A stretch of 64,000 bases of DNA from Petasospora fabianii (lineage: Eukaryota; Ascomycota; Saccharomycetes; Phaffomycetales; Wickerhamomycetaceae), in assembly GCA_022641835.1 (NCBI GenBank), contig CP048718.1, positions 310,001-374,000 on the forward strand. The letters run 5' to 3'. Shown piece after piece: positions 29,872 through 38,682 of the stretch. The stretch's first letter is position 1, and the number at the start of each line of letters is the position of its first letter. The notes under the pieces are model-generated. The model saw only the letters and a program-made list of their open reading frames with translations. It had not been told where the DNA came from and made no database searches. The position numbers and the translations under genes are program-made.

Positions 29872-30528
29872 TCATACAATTATTGGTGAATCCCACGAGT
29901 AAACATAGCGAACATTACGCTCTGTGACTTTAGGACGGAGAATCCACCATTTGTGTGACTCATGATAGCAAGCCTCTTGCACTTCAAGATAGGAATAAGG
30001 AGATTCCAAAGATGAACTGGTCTCTATACTGCTCACATCATCACCAAACACTTTAGAGGTGACGTTCTTAAAGGAGTCTTTGAGATGGAAGAGCCTCTTT
30101 GGAGTGTAAACAGTTTTGAACTCTCTAGCCAATGTTGTGTATACCGGGTTCTTCTCCTTTGTGATGTAGAAGTAATCATCAATGTGCTCGTCTTTCATAG
30201 CCTGCTCAGCAGCGGCATAGGCAAGATCTTGAGCGTAAAGTTCATCACCCATCCTGACTAAACCTTCATAAGTAGGCTCGACAAAGTCACTCTTGACGCA
30301 TGGACGTGGTCCATACTTTAAGTAGATGATAAATTGTCTGAGAAGGATGTAAACTGCGTACAGAAAGAGCAGTATGATCAAGGTAAAAGGTATGTAGATG
30401 ATCAAAGTAGGTGTGAAGTAAGGCTCAACAACATCTCTGATGTTTGTCAAGAATCTTATCACAGAATTGGGGTTTGTTGGTGTATCCTGTGTAAGGAGTG
30501 CATTAACGCTTTCGTTATGGTATGTCAT
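29872..30528 (-). CDS. single-pass membrane protein of unknown function (218 aa)
   Basis: Not recognised. One clear membrane segment at about residues 41-69 (LIIYIPFTLIILLFLYAVYILL) after a short polar N-terminus without signal peptide features. The remaining 150 residues are soluble, with FYIT..NPVYTTLAREFKTVYTPKRLF and a final aromatic-rich stretch HKWWILRPK. No known domain. It ends 165 bases from the convergent TBC gene and its start faces POP6's 3' end. Codon use and length favour a real gene. Confidence 0.7.
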   Translation of the reverse strand: MTYHNESVNALLTQDTPTNPNSVIRFLTNIRDVVEPYFTPTLIIYIPFTLIILLFLYAVYILLRQFIIYLKYGPRPCVKSDFVEPTYEGLVRMGDELYAQDLAYAAAEQAMKDEHIDDYFYITKEKNPVYTTLAREFKTVYTPKRLFHLKDSFKNVTSKVFGDDVSSIETSSSLESPYSYLEVQEACYHESHKWWILRPKVTERNVRYVYSWDSPIIV

Positions 30529-30851
30529 ATCCTTGAGTTACAGCTATACGGATTGTTGTAAGGGTGACCTTGTACTTGCAGTCAAGTACGGTGGTGTACA
30601 AAGAAGAGCAGAAATGGGAGGACAATTAAGGGGATGTCCTTATTCTTTTTTGAATGAGAGATGATACAATTTCTTGACTCATAATGAGAAGATCGAAATC
30701 AGGGAGAGTGGTTTTCTGTCCCGTGGATAACCCCATGAGAAGATTAAACCGAATGGGGACGAAAATTCTCCTCGGGATCGGAAGAGAGAGAAGAAAGTGT
30801 ACCCAGTTGGTTTGTGATGCTTCATGAATGATGTGATGTTGATGTATAGAG
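30529..30851. other. gene-free stretch between two minus-strand genes
   Basis: About 320 bases; it must hold the promoter of the small membrane protein gene. Nothing specific seen. Confidence 0.4.
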
Positions 30852-31346
30852 TCAAATTGTCTGCCTTGTCCAATGTTTAAGCTCTGGCCCAACATTATCT
30901 TCAGTCTTAAGTCTCAGTAATGCATAGAAAACCGATGTCCTCACAGTCTTGTCAATCAACTCATTTTTCTTTATCACTGTGTCAAAGCAATCAAGCTTGT
31001 TAAACTGCTCAAACTTGCCCTTGGAATCATTCTCAGCTAACCTCGTCTTTACAATCTCCACAATGCTTACAAGCTTCTGGATCGCATTACCGGACGCCAT
31101 GACCAGTGTCGGCTCTTTCTTTTCAGATATGCTTCGAAGTAGTTGTGAAACACGACGTTCAATCTTGTCACCTTTCTTGATAACAATTTTACAGGGATGT
31201 ATCGTGGAGTTGTTGGATTCAAGGGAGCTCAGTAGTGGTTGTGATAGCTTGAACATCTTGTCTGCGTCTTGTGATTGTGTTGAAGCAGAGGTCTCGAGCT
31301 TCTGCTTTTTCAATGGAGGTTGTTCCAGAGAGTCCTGACTGCTCAT
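30852..31346 (-). CDS. POP6: Pop6, RNase P/MRP subunit with Alba-like fold (164 aa)
   Basis: Alba-family subunit that, with Pop7, binds the P3 stem of RNase P and RNase MRP RNAs. Matching parts to yeast Pop6: KKGDKIERRVSQLLRSI, then MASGNAIQKLVSIVEIVK, then FEQFNKLDCFD with the following KKNELIDKTVRTSVFYALL and a final HWTRQ. The order and the NKL.SFD and FTKQ-type ending are as in Pop6. An N-terminal extension carries PPLKKQKLE, a likely nuclear localisation signal. I start at the ATG at 31346; the frame extends three codons more but from TTG. Role inferred from orthology. Confidence 0.72.
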   Translation of the reverse strand: MSSQDSLEQPPLKKQKLETSASTQSQDADKMFKLSQPLLSSLESNNSTIHPCKIVIKKGDKIERRVSQLLRSISEKKEPTLVMASGNAIQKLVSIVEIVKTRLAENDSKGKFEQFNKLDCFDTVIKKNELIDKTVRTSVFYALLRLKTEDNVGPELKHWTRQTI

Positions 31347-31570
31347 AAGGGGCAATGTATGGACAGTGATAAGCGTTGTAGATGGTAGTTAACAGTTATT
31401 TGAAGAACCGATGAGGTAGGAGAAGACAATCAGACAAAATTCTAAAATCTGCATTGAGATCTTCGCGGTGAAGTGTATTCTCTTAATGATCATTTACCAA
31501 GCTACGATAATGGGATAGTAGTCTTCTTATTAGTTTGATGGTCATTAGAGATTCATTATAGATTGCAGTT

Positions 31571-32453
31571 TCAATCGAGCATGATGATGTCGTTTACATC
31601 GTCGCCCATGTTGCCAAAGTTGTCAAAGTCGTATTGTCCAAGCACGTCATCTGCAATTTCAATAACATCCTCAATAGGAGGAATCTGAGGCTCTGGTTCT
31701 CCATTAGTAGCATTAGTTTCCCCTCCATTCCCATCATGTGCTCCATTTGTGGTTGTGGCTTCTGTAGTGGCATTAGAATCAGCACCTGTTTCTTCTTGCT
31801 TAACCTCTACTTTCTTTTCATTGGTAGCTTCATCAACAGCAGCAGTAATCATACCATCCATAATGTCATCTCCAGGTTGCTCCACTTTGATCTCGGACTT
31901 AATCTCTGGTATGACTTCCTGTTCCTGTTTTTGATCCTCCTGTGGCTCTTGTTCTTCTTCTTCCTCTTCCTCTTCTTCACTCTCATCATCTTCAACCTCC
32001 TCGTCAAACTGTTTTGTATGAAGGATACGCTTTAGCACTTCATTTATCTTATCATCCATACCATCTAGTGGGTCAACATTATCTGCTTCATTTGTCTTTG
32101 GCAGTTGTCCTAGAATCCAATTCTCCTTTAATGTACGTGAAACACTGAGAAGTTCCTCAACAAGTCGCACAATCATCGATGCGTTATATTCAATCTGAAG
32201 CATCTCGGACGCCTGAACTTCTTCTGTGCTAGTGGATGCCTCAATAATGTTAGTATTTACTTGTACTTATCAGTCAGTGAATTGGGTTGACTCACTGAAA
32301 GACCAATCATGTTGGTTAACCTTGAGATTAGGAAGTCGGTGTTGTTGTTCACCTTTTCTATAGAATGTGTTAGTAGCTGGTCATTGCAAGCCCGGAAAAG
32401 CCAGTAATAATAAAGAACTTACTAATCAAGGTATCCGTTCTGTTTTGTGACAT
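31571..32453 (-). CDS. MED22: Mediator subunit Med22/Srb6, three exons, with acidic C-terminal extension (253 aa)
   Basis: Head-module subunit of the Mediator complex. Exon 1 is 32423-32453 (ATG at 32453), intron 1 is 32358-32422 (GTAAGT donor, TACTAAC branch, TAG acceptor), exon 2 is 32296-32357, intron 2 is 32240-32295 (GTGAGT donor, TACTAAC branch, GAG acceptor) and exon 3 is 31571-32239. Spliced, it starts MSQNRTDTLIKKVNNNTDFLISRL and reaches the family core NASMIVRLVEELLSVSRTLKENWILGQLP, matching yeast Srb6 (motif L-x-L-x-R-x-[IL]-K-E-x-W-[IL]-L-x-Q-[IL]-P). The TAG at intron 2 and stops confirm that splicing is needed. Yeast Srb6 ends soon after the core (121 aa); here about 150 further residues follow, with a 20-residue Glu/Asp run, a Gln/Lys/Glu-rich part and a final acidic hydrophobic DFDNFGNMGDDVNDIIMLD. 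Confidence 0.85.
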
Positions 32454-32465
32454 ATTTCAAAGTGT

Positions 32466-32750
32466 CTACTGATCTTCTTTACAACTATTGGATGAGTTAA
32501 TTGATGTTGAACCCCCGGTAAGGAGGTCAAAACTCATAAGCAAACAATTTCGCGAAACCCCAGAATCTTGATCTTCCTCTTTCTCTTCCTCTTCCTCTTC
32601 ATCATCATAGAAACCACGGCGGTAACTTTTAATGCCATCAATGACACTGAGAGTCACCTCTTGGAGTTCTATGCTGAGCTTTGCCGCCAATGATTGTCTT
32701 TCTGGTACTTTGGACACCCCGTTGTAACCATCATAGGCCCAATATGTCAT
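32466..32750 (-). CDS. uncertain small protein (94 aa)
   Basis: The ATG at 32750 opens MTYWAYDGYNGVSK, then a helical stretch RQSLAAKLSIELQEVTLSVIDGIKSYRRGF, then an acidic run and a Ser/Asn-rich tail. It ends 12 bases before the MED22 start on the same strand, which would put MED22's promoter inside it, and its start lies within the 5' end of the divergent plus-strand gene. These overlaps make it doubtful, but the sequence looks more protein-like than a random frame. No family recognised. Confidence 0.35.
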   Translation of the reverse strand: MTYWAYDGYNGVSKVPERQSLAAKLSIELQEVTLSVIDGIKSYRRGFYDDEEEEEEKEEDQDSGVSRNCLLMSFDLLTGGSTSINSSNSCKEDQ

Positions 32751-32769
32751 TAGCCGCCAACTAACATAG

Positions 32770-34025
32770 CGATAGAACGAACACAAGCCGCTATCACACA
32801 GCCTGAGGTCATTAAGGATTTTTTATGTCCCCTTGATTCACAGCTGAAGGAGCTCATCCGCCACACAAGAGCGGTGGTTACCGCCCTTGTGCATTCTGAG
32901 AAGCAAGATGACCAGCTTCTCATCGTCACGGGCCCAGTAGTCATCACAGACTCTCAGGAGACTAAAGCGTGTGCCGAGTGGATCAAGTCCAAGAATAGCC
33001 CCTACAGTGGTGATCCGTACACCATTGAAAAGGTGAAGCTGGGTCTGTTTCAACCGACTCGACACTTGAAAGTGTTGATGAACGCCAACGTTACACACCT
33101 CAAGCCTCATGTGCAGAGCCGAAGTGCTAGTTGTGCTCTGTCTTCAGGAAGTAACCACACTTCCTACTCTAGTACCGGAGCATTAAGCTCGGAACCCTAT
33201 TTCTTATCCAAAGGGCTAGTCAATACTCGTCAACAATTGGTACAAATTTGCAATAGTGGTGTAGCATTGGCTGGGTCAATGGATGACCCCATCGCACAGG
33301 TATACTTCAACGATCTCTTCTCTGTGGGAATTGCTCCAAGACTATGTGGGAGGTTTCTCGTCGATGTTGCTAGTGAGGGGACTCATGCTGTTGGGTTTCA
33401 TAGCCGCGCTGATGAGTTGGGGTTTGTTCAGAGAGATTGTGTGTCCAGTTGCAAGTCTCCACGATCGTATTTGACAGTTATGAACCTGGGACAAGTAGGT
33501 GTAGTTACCACGGTTGGGAATTCAGATACCTTTATTGTTGTAAACTTGAAGGAAGTTGTTGTTGCAATCGAAGACTTTGAGCAAAGACTTGTAAGAGATT
33601 TGGATCAGGATGTTAAAATTCTCTTCGAAGTTGGTAGAGTCACTAGTGTCAACTTCAAATCCACATTGGATATGATCAAATTGGTTTTCCGTTCTCAATG
33701 GTTAAAGAGGCGGCTTCTTGGGTTTATGATTGACTCCGGAGAAGACTACATAAATAAGGAGCGCTCTTCTGCTCCAGGTGCCTCTAATAATGGTGGTGAT
33801 GAGGACGAAGGTCAGGTCGAGTACAGTCCCATCTCTGAGGAGTTATCACAGTCACCGAAGAAGACCTCGGTTGGTAACTTCATGTTGAAATCATTGGTGT
33901 CGTCTTATAACAAGATATCACTCAGATTGAAACCAAGAGACAGCAGCGCCCGGCTGGAACCGTTATACTATGCCGATAAGCTCATCTCGGAGATTGACAG
34001 GATGGTTGAACAAGCTAGGGCTTAA
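32770..34025 (+). CDS. degenerate DAHP-synthase-like protein (pseudoenzyme), 5' end unresolved
   Basis: The frame is open from 32754 to 34025 and aligns along its whole length with class I DAHP synthase (Aro3/Aro4, first step of the shikimate pathway): LLIVTGPVVITDS for the family VIGPCSxHD; KGLVNTRQQLVQICNSGVALAGSMDDPIAQVYFNDLFSVG for the barrel strand ending in EMLDTISPQ; VASEGTHAVGFHSRAD for LASGLSFPVGFKNGTD; VKILFEVGR and LLGFMIDSG for the IDCSHGN and GVMIESN strands. Nearly all catalytic and metal residues are changed: the Cys of GPCS to Val, Lys of GFKN to His, His of SHGN and Glu of ESN lost. A 60-residue acidic and Ser-rich tail replaces the end. No in-frame ATG precedes the homology; ACTAACATAG at 32761-32769 could be a splice acceptor of a missing first exon, or the gene may be dead. 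Confidence 0.65.
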
Positions 34026-34122
34026 GCAATATATGATCATGGAATAAGTGTGAGATTATAGTAAGCTTGAGATATATACGAATTGAATAGTGTTTTTTTT
34101 TTTGAATGAGTGTACTCAACAA

Positions 34123-35637
34123 TCAATCAGCAAGGATCTTGAGATCCTTAGCCTTGGCCTTGAACTCAGCAAGACGCTTCTCAAAATCCTCTTTTGGTTC
34201 ACCAGCGTTCCATTTCAATGGATAAGCGTAGTGATCTTCTGGAACAAACTTCTGGTCCTTTTTTCTGTAAACCTGTTCTCTCAAAGAACCACCGTCAACG
34301 GCGTAATCCTTCTGAGCGAGACCTCTCTTTTGCAACTCTGGAATGAGGAGGTCAACAATACTCTCAAAAGTCTCCGGGAAGACCAAGTTGGTAAGGTTGA
34401 AGCCATCAATGTTAGAAGCTTCAACGTATTCCTCAATCTTATCAGCAACCTCCTCAGCAGTACCGATATAGTAGTTAGCACGGAAGAAGTTACGACCAAT
34501 GTATCTTCTAGTGATGATGTCACCTTCTTTGTAAGAGTCTCTCTTCTTGAAAGAAAGAGCCAATTCCTTAACAGCAGGGTCCTTAACAACGGTAAGGTCC
34601 TCGTCCCAGTCATAAACAGAGAGATCCATACCACCACCACCTAGTTGAACAAGAGCACCTTCCTCATCGTGGTAGCTTTCAATTTCTTCAGCCTTAGCCA
34701 CAGCTTCCTCATGTGTCTTACCAACGACACATCTCAACATGGTGACAAACTTCAAATGGTCTGGGTTTCTACCATACTTTTCCTTTGCAAGTTTTCTAGT
34801 CTCTAAGATCTGATCTCTGGCCTTTGCAGGGTCTGAACCTTGGAGGAAGATGAGTTCACCGTGCTTAGCACCGAGGAGTCTACCTTTTGGAGAAGCACCT
34901 GCTTGAATGATCAATGGGATACGACCAGGTGTTGGTTCAGTGATCTGTGGACCTGGCACTCTGAAATGGGTACCATCAAAGTTGATCTCTCTAATTCTGT
35001 CTGGGTCAGAAACGATACCCTTTTCAACATCCCAGACAACACCATCGTCTCTCCAAGAGGAAAGCAAGAGCTCATAGAAAACCTGGAGGTACTCATCTGT
35101 CTTCTCGTATCTCAAGTCTTTCTCTGGCATCTTGTTGTCGTCAGTAAGCTGTCTACCGGCAGATGGGACTCTAGAAGTGACAACGTTCCAACCGATACGA
35201 CCACCAGAGATGTGATCCATAGTGGCCATTCTTCTGGCAAAGTGGTATGGGTGCTCAGTCAATGTGGAGCATGTGATACCGAGAGAGACGTTCTTTGTGG
35301 AAATGGCAACAGCGGATAGATAAGCAGTTGGATCGTTCTTTGGGAAGTTGTTACCAGTCTTTGCAGCTTCTTCGTAGTTGTAAGGACCTCCGAGACCAGC
35401 AGACTTGTAACCACCATAGATGGCAAGGGAGTCACCGATGAAGATGGCATGAATCTTACCACGCTCAGCCAATTGAGCTAGCTTGACCCAGTACTCAGCC
35501 TTGTAATAGTTTCTAGACTGATCTCTAGGGTTCTTCCATTGTCCTGGTGCATGGAGAACTGGGGTAAGGGCTTCAAAGAAGTTGAGGATCAATGGTTCCC
35601 TCTCTTTCTTCTGCTTCTTCTGTGCTGGTTTGGTCAT
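34123..35637 (-). CDS. bacterial-luciferase-fold FMN-dependent monooxygenase, NtaA/SnaA/DszA family (504 aa)
   Basis: TIM-barrel flavin monooxygenase using FMNH2 from a separate reductase; bacterial relatives act on nitrilotriacetate, pristinamycin or dibenzothiophene sulfone. Signatures: LAERGKIHAIFIGDSL, the SLGITCSTLTEHPYHFARRMATMDHISGGRIGWNVVTS block, EYLQVFYELLLSSW, GPQITEPTPGRIPLIIQAGASPKGRLLGAKHGELIFL and a C-terminal GTAEEVADKIEEYVEASNIDGFNL. Length and motif order are those of bacterial enzymes. No targeting signal; the N-terminus is basic (KKQKKERE). The family is patchy in fungi and absent from S. cerevisiae, so transfer from bacteria at some time is likely (inference). Codon use is biased and like the yeast's own strongly expressed genes. 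Substrate unknown, and no flavin reductase lies nearby. Confidence 0.88.
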   Translation of the reverse strand: MTKPAQKKQKKEREPLILNFFEALTPVLHAPGQWKNPRDQSRNYYKAEYWVKLAQLAERGKIHAIFIGDSLAIYGGYKSAGLGGPYNYEEAAKTGNNFPKNDPTAYLSAVAISTKNVSLGITCSTLTEHPYHFARRMATMDHISGGRIGWNVVTSRVPSAGRQLTDDNKMPEKDLRYEKTDEYLQVFYELLLSSWRDDGVVWDVEKGIVSDPDRIREINFDGTHFRVPGPQITEPTPGRIPLIIQAGASPKGRLLGAKHGELIFLQGSDPAKARDQILETRKLAKEKYGRNPDHLKFVTMLRCVVGKTHEEAVAKAEEIESYHDEEGALVQLGGGGMDLSVYDWDEDLTVVKDPAVKELALSFKKRDSYKEGDIITRRYIGRNFFRANYYIGTAEEVADKIEEYVEASNIDGFNLTNLVFPETFESIVDLLIPELQKRGLAQKDYAVDGGSLREQVYRKKDQKFVPEDHYAYPLKWNAGEPKEDFEKRLAEFKAKAKDLKILAD

Positions 35638-36298
35638 TATGATGGCAATTGATGGGTGTAAATCAAGTGATTAACAGCCCACCCCCACAGGAGAGGGGAT
35701 TGACTGCCTTTTATACAAACTCCTCGGGTGTGCTGCATCGCTTGATGCCATTAAGATGTCGGAGAGCCACACCGCTCTTTTGGCCTAGAAATGCCATCCT
35801 CATCGCCGTCATCTTTCCTCATTCGGAGGTATTACCGTGTTCTACCGACAAATTAATGCCATTTTAGGCTACGTCCGATTCCCCTCTTTCGCCATCCCGT
35901 CGATACACAGGTACAAGCTATGGCGCAATGACGAGATTAGTCTCTGGTAATACCTATGACAGCTTAGACTTCCTAATTAGGACGAACTCCTTATATCCGC
36001 ATCTGTCATTTCGGTTCGGGTCAATAATGCATTTTTGTTGGTGTCCGGGTGGGGATTGATCAGAGAGTTCAAGGGGATCACTTCAATGGAATTATATTCA
36101 ATCCCCGAGGGTGCTTCTTTTGCAGTTCCCGGATCGAATTTTCCGTTTGTCTGCGTCCCTGTGTGTGCTCGAACTCGTTTTATTATCTTGGCTATTGTCG
36201 TGCACGGCCACTATATCCATAGTCATCTACCATTTCACTTCACGGACCGGACTTCACCTTATCATAGATTACCTTATTGCATCGGGCATATATCGGCA
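35638..36298. promoter_or_regulatory. divergent promoter region, monooxygenase and RCF3
   Basis: About 660 bases. An open frame upstream of and in phase with RCF3 (from 36035) has no conserved content and is read as leader. C-rich runs CCCACCCCCACAGG near 35680 lie about 45 bases before the monooxygenase ATG. Confidence 0.45.
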
Positions 36299-36667
36299 AT
36301 GGGAAACGTCAAGCCAATTCATCACGAACCACGTAAAATTGAACAGCTCTCCTCGGAGCTTTTAGTCGCTGGTGCCATTGGTGCCGTCAAGGGTGCAGTC
36401 ATTGGAATCACTACAGGTCTTGCTCTCAGAATCCTTTCACCAACATATAGAACAGCAAGAACCCAGGTCAAAGTGTTTTACCATGCCACATGGATCAGTA
36501 TGGGTGCTGTGTTTTGGGCAGAGAAGCAATTGTTACAATTTGAAGAACGCACAATGAGAGAAGAGCAGAATAGAAGAACCAAATTGTTAGACGAGGCTGC
36601 TGAGAGAGGTATTTACCTCGAAGCTGACCAGGCAGCTTCGGACCTTGGTCTTCACAAATCAGAGTAA
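36299..36667 (+). CDS. RCF3: Rcf3, mitochondrial HIG-type respiratory factor (122 aa)
   Basis: Orthologue of yeast Rcf3 (YBR255C-A), an inner-membrane protein related to the N-terminal part of Rcf2 and associated with respiratory supercomplexes and cytochrome oxidase. The sequence MGNVKPIHHEP, then LLVAGAIGAVKGAVIGITTGLAL (membrane segment 1), then YRTARTQVKVFYHATWISMGAVFWAEKQLL (segment 2) and REEQNRRTKLLDEAAERGIYLE matches the yeast protein nearly residue by residue. The ATG at 36299 is chosen because the family N-terminus starts there although the frame is open further upstream. Confidence 0.93.
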   Translation: MGNVKPIHHEPRKIEQLSSELLVAGAIGAVKGAVIGITTGLALRILSPTYRTARTQVKVFYHATWISMGAVFWAEKQLLQFEERTMREEQNRRTKLLDEAAERGIYLEADQAASDLGLHKSE

Positions 36668-36781
36668 TTAAATGATCTTGACATACCACCTACCCACTAT
36701 TTATGACCGCTTATGAGTACTGACATCTTTATAATTCATCAACATGCATTCGTTAGACAAATAATCATTAGTAGCCATCAT

Positions 36782-38383
36782 CTATCTGATCAATGGATCA
36801 ATTCTTCTAGCCCTCTTTCTTCCAAGGAATGTATCATCGATATGCAACGATTTGGTTAAGTTCTGACCCCATTCACTTTGCTGAACACCTGCTGCTAAGT
36901 CCATAATACGAGATGAATCATCCACCAATGCGGGACTACCACGACGAAGAAGACTAATCTCCTGTGTATCCATATTATCAAACGTCTGTGTAGGGTTATG
37001 AGAGAGACGTGATTGAAGGACGAAGAAGTTACGGTCTGAGGTCCATGCGAGACTCTTGATGGTGGTTTGTGTTGAGCTCACAATTTGTAGTCCTCGAAGT
37101 TGAGAGTTGTTGTCCGTGTATACAGGTAGAGTGATTGGTTGATTCGAGGAGCTTATGATGGTTGTTGCATCCCATAGACAGATGGAATCTTCTGTGGAGA
37201 TGATGAAGAAATCTTGTGTGGATGGATCAGTTTCAATGTTTCTAATTGGAGAGTTCGTGATGAGAACCGTAACTGGTTCCCTTGATGTATCATTAATTCT
37301 CCAAATGAAGGCAGTGGTTGGCATGCTATGTGTAGTAGCGATGATGTAACTTCCTGACACCTTAAACTTTGATACACCTTGTGAATGATATGGAAGGTTC
37401 TCTATACGTGGAACCGATATTGGTGATGATCTCTTCAAGAACTTGGTGTTGTCATTGTTCTGTCTCCAAACATCTGTATTATGAACATTTGCATTATGTG
37501 AAAGGGTTTGTGTAAGTGCAAGGCCGTTGGATATGCTAAGTAAATGCAAGTTGTCCTTGTGATCACTCACCAAGAGTGTGTCATCATCAACAAATTCAAC
37601 ATCGATACCACCAAGAGGATCTGAGTACGATGTGTATCTGAGGAGAGAGCCAGAAGATCCTGTGACATCACCCATGAGAGAGAACACACTGATTGAGATT
37701 TTACCAAGAATTTTCTCGAGACAGGCAATCCATTTTGAATCCGGTGATACGACGAATTTTTCAACACTTGAGACATCTTTCAACTGAGTTTGATAAATAA
37801 CATTGGATTCCGACCCACGATTAAGCAGTCCGATAAGTGTGAGTCTTTGATCTCTCATAGCGACAACGCTCCACATGTTCTCTGCATGTCTAGTGATGAT
37901 GTTCCCCACTGGTTTTTCAATTTCCAAGAGGGGTGATTTGTAATAGTCAAGTGAATAAACCTTTAGCATAAGACCGGCATCCGAATACACTGCAATTTGC
38001 TTACTTCCAGAGTATGCAGTCTCGATCGGGTCTCTACCCGATGATAACCATTCGACTTTATCAACACCAAACAGTTCATCTTCCTGGATCAAAACATCGC
38101 ATTGATCATCAATCACATCGAAAACCTTAACACAATGGGCACTTTGCAATACAATGGCAAATTTCCGAGATCTACCATCATTCATGGGCTCCCATGCAAT
38201 CTGACCCACTTTGACAAACTCACCAGTGACACTGAGTGGGATCGTTCGTACTCGTTCAAGGGTCGTTGTCTCCCTAATGATGACGCGTGTCGAATGAATA
38301 TAGGCAATGTAGTGGCCACAAGGGGAACACACGGGCCGTGTGTTGGTGAAGGAGAACTTAGAGGATACGTCAATCAGAGACAT
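36782..38383 (-). CDS. WD-repeat protein, WDR8/WRAP73-like (533 aa)
   Basis: Beta-propeller protein. The start SSKFSFTNTRPVCSPCGHYIAYIHSTRVIIRETTTLE matches the opening of WDR8/WRAP73 proteins (F-S-P-x-G-x-Y-x-A, R-x-x-x-R-D/E-T-x-T-L). Further blade-like stretches are VEKFVVSPDSKWIACLEK, NIETDPSTQDFFIISTEDSICLWD and LAWTSDRNFFVLQSR. The C-terminus has a short conserved-looking tail with EWGQNLTKSL and a basic GRKRARR. Animal and fission-yeast WDR8 proteins act at centrosomes or spindle pole bodies with SSX2IP/Msd1. The repeat pattern is seen; the orthology is inference with moderate support. Confidence 0.6.
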   Translation of the reverse strand: MSLIDVSSKFSFTNTRPVCSPCGHYIAYIHSTRVIIRETTTLERVRTIPLSVTGEFVKVGQIAWEPMNDGRSRKFAIVLQSAHCVKVFDVIDDQCDVLIQEDELFGVDKVEWLSSGRDPIETAYSGSKQIAVYSDAGLMLKVYSLDYYKSPLLEIEKPVGNIITRHAENMWSVVAMRDQRLTLIGLLNRGSESNVIYQTQLKDVSSVEKFVVSPDSKWIACLEKILGKISISVFSLMGDVTGSSGSLLRYTSYSDPLGGIDVEFVDDDTLLVSDHKDNLHLLSISNGLALTQTLSHNANVHNTDVWRQNNDNTKFLKRSSPISVPRIENLPYHSQGVSKFKVSGSYIIATTHSMPTTAFIWRINDTSREPVTVLITNSPIRNIETDPSTQDFFIISTEDSICLWDATTIISSSNQPITLPVYTDNNSQLRGLQIVSSTQTTIKSLAWTSDRNFFVLQSRLSHNPTQTFDNMDTQEISLLRRGSPALVDDSSRIMDLAAGVQQSEWGQNLTKSLHIDDTFLGRKRARRIDPLIR

Positions 38384-38682
38384 CGGTTATACTTGTCTAA
38401 GTTATGACGTCTGGTTCGTTGAGTGTTGAGAGATTTAGTTTGTAGTTGAAGTCAGGGTAATTATGTAAATGTTTGTTTTGTAAACAAAGCGTGCGCTTAA
38501 CAATTCTCGCGACGTATCTCTTCAGTTTCTCTTTTACTTATACGAGTACTTTCTCTTGATTTCACACTCTAAAGAGTGATATATGTTACATATTATATCT
38601 TCAAAGAAAGATTATAGCATCTATTTGTCAAACTAGCGAAAGAAAAGCAATACATAGCTGCAAGCGGTAGACTTTTGTAAGA

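Noticed and set aside
36035-36298. 88-residue N-terminal extension of RCF3
   Set aside because: Rcf3 orthologues begin at MG-NV-PIH; the upstream part is unlike any targeting peptide and contains unrelated residues.
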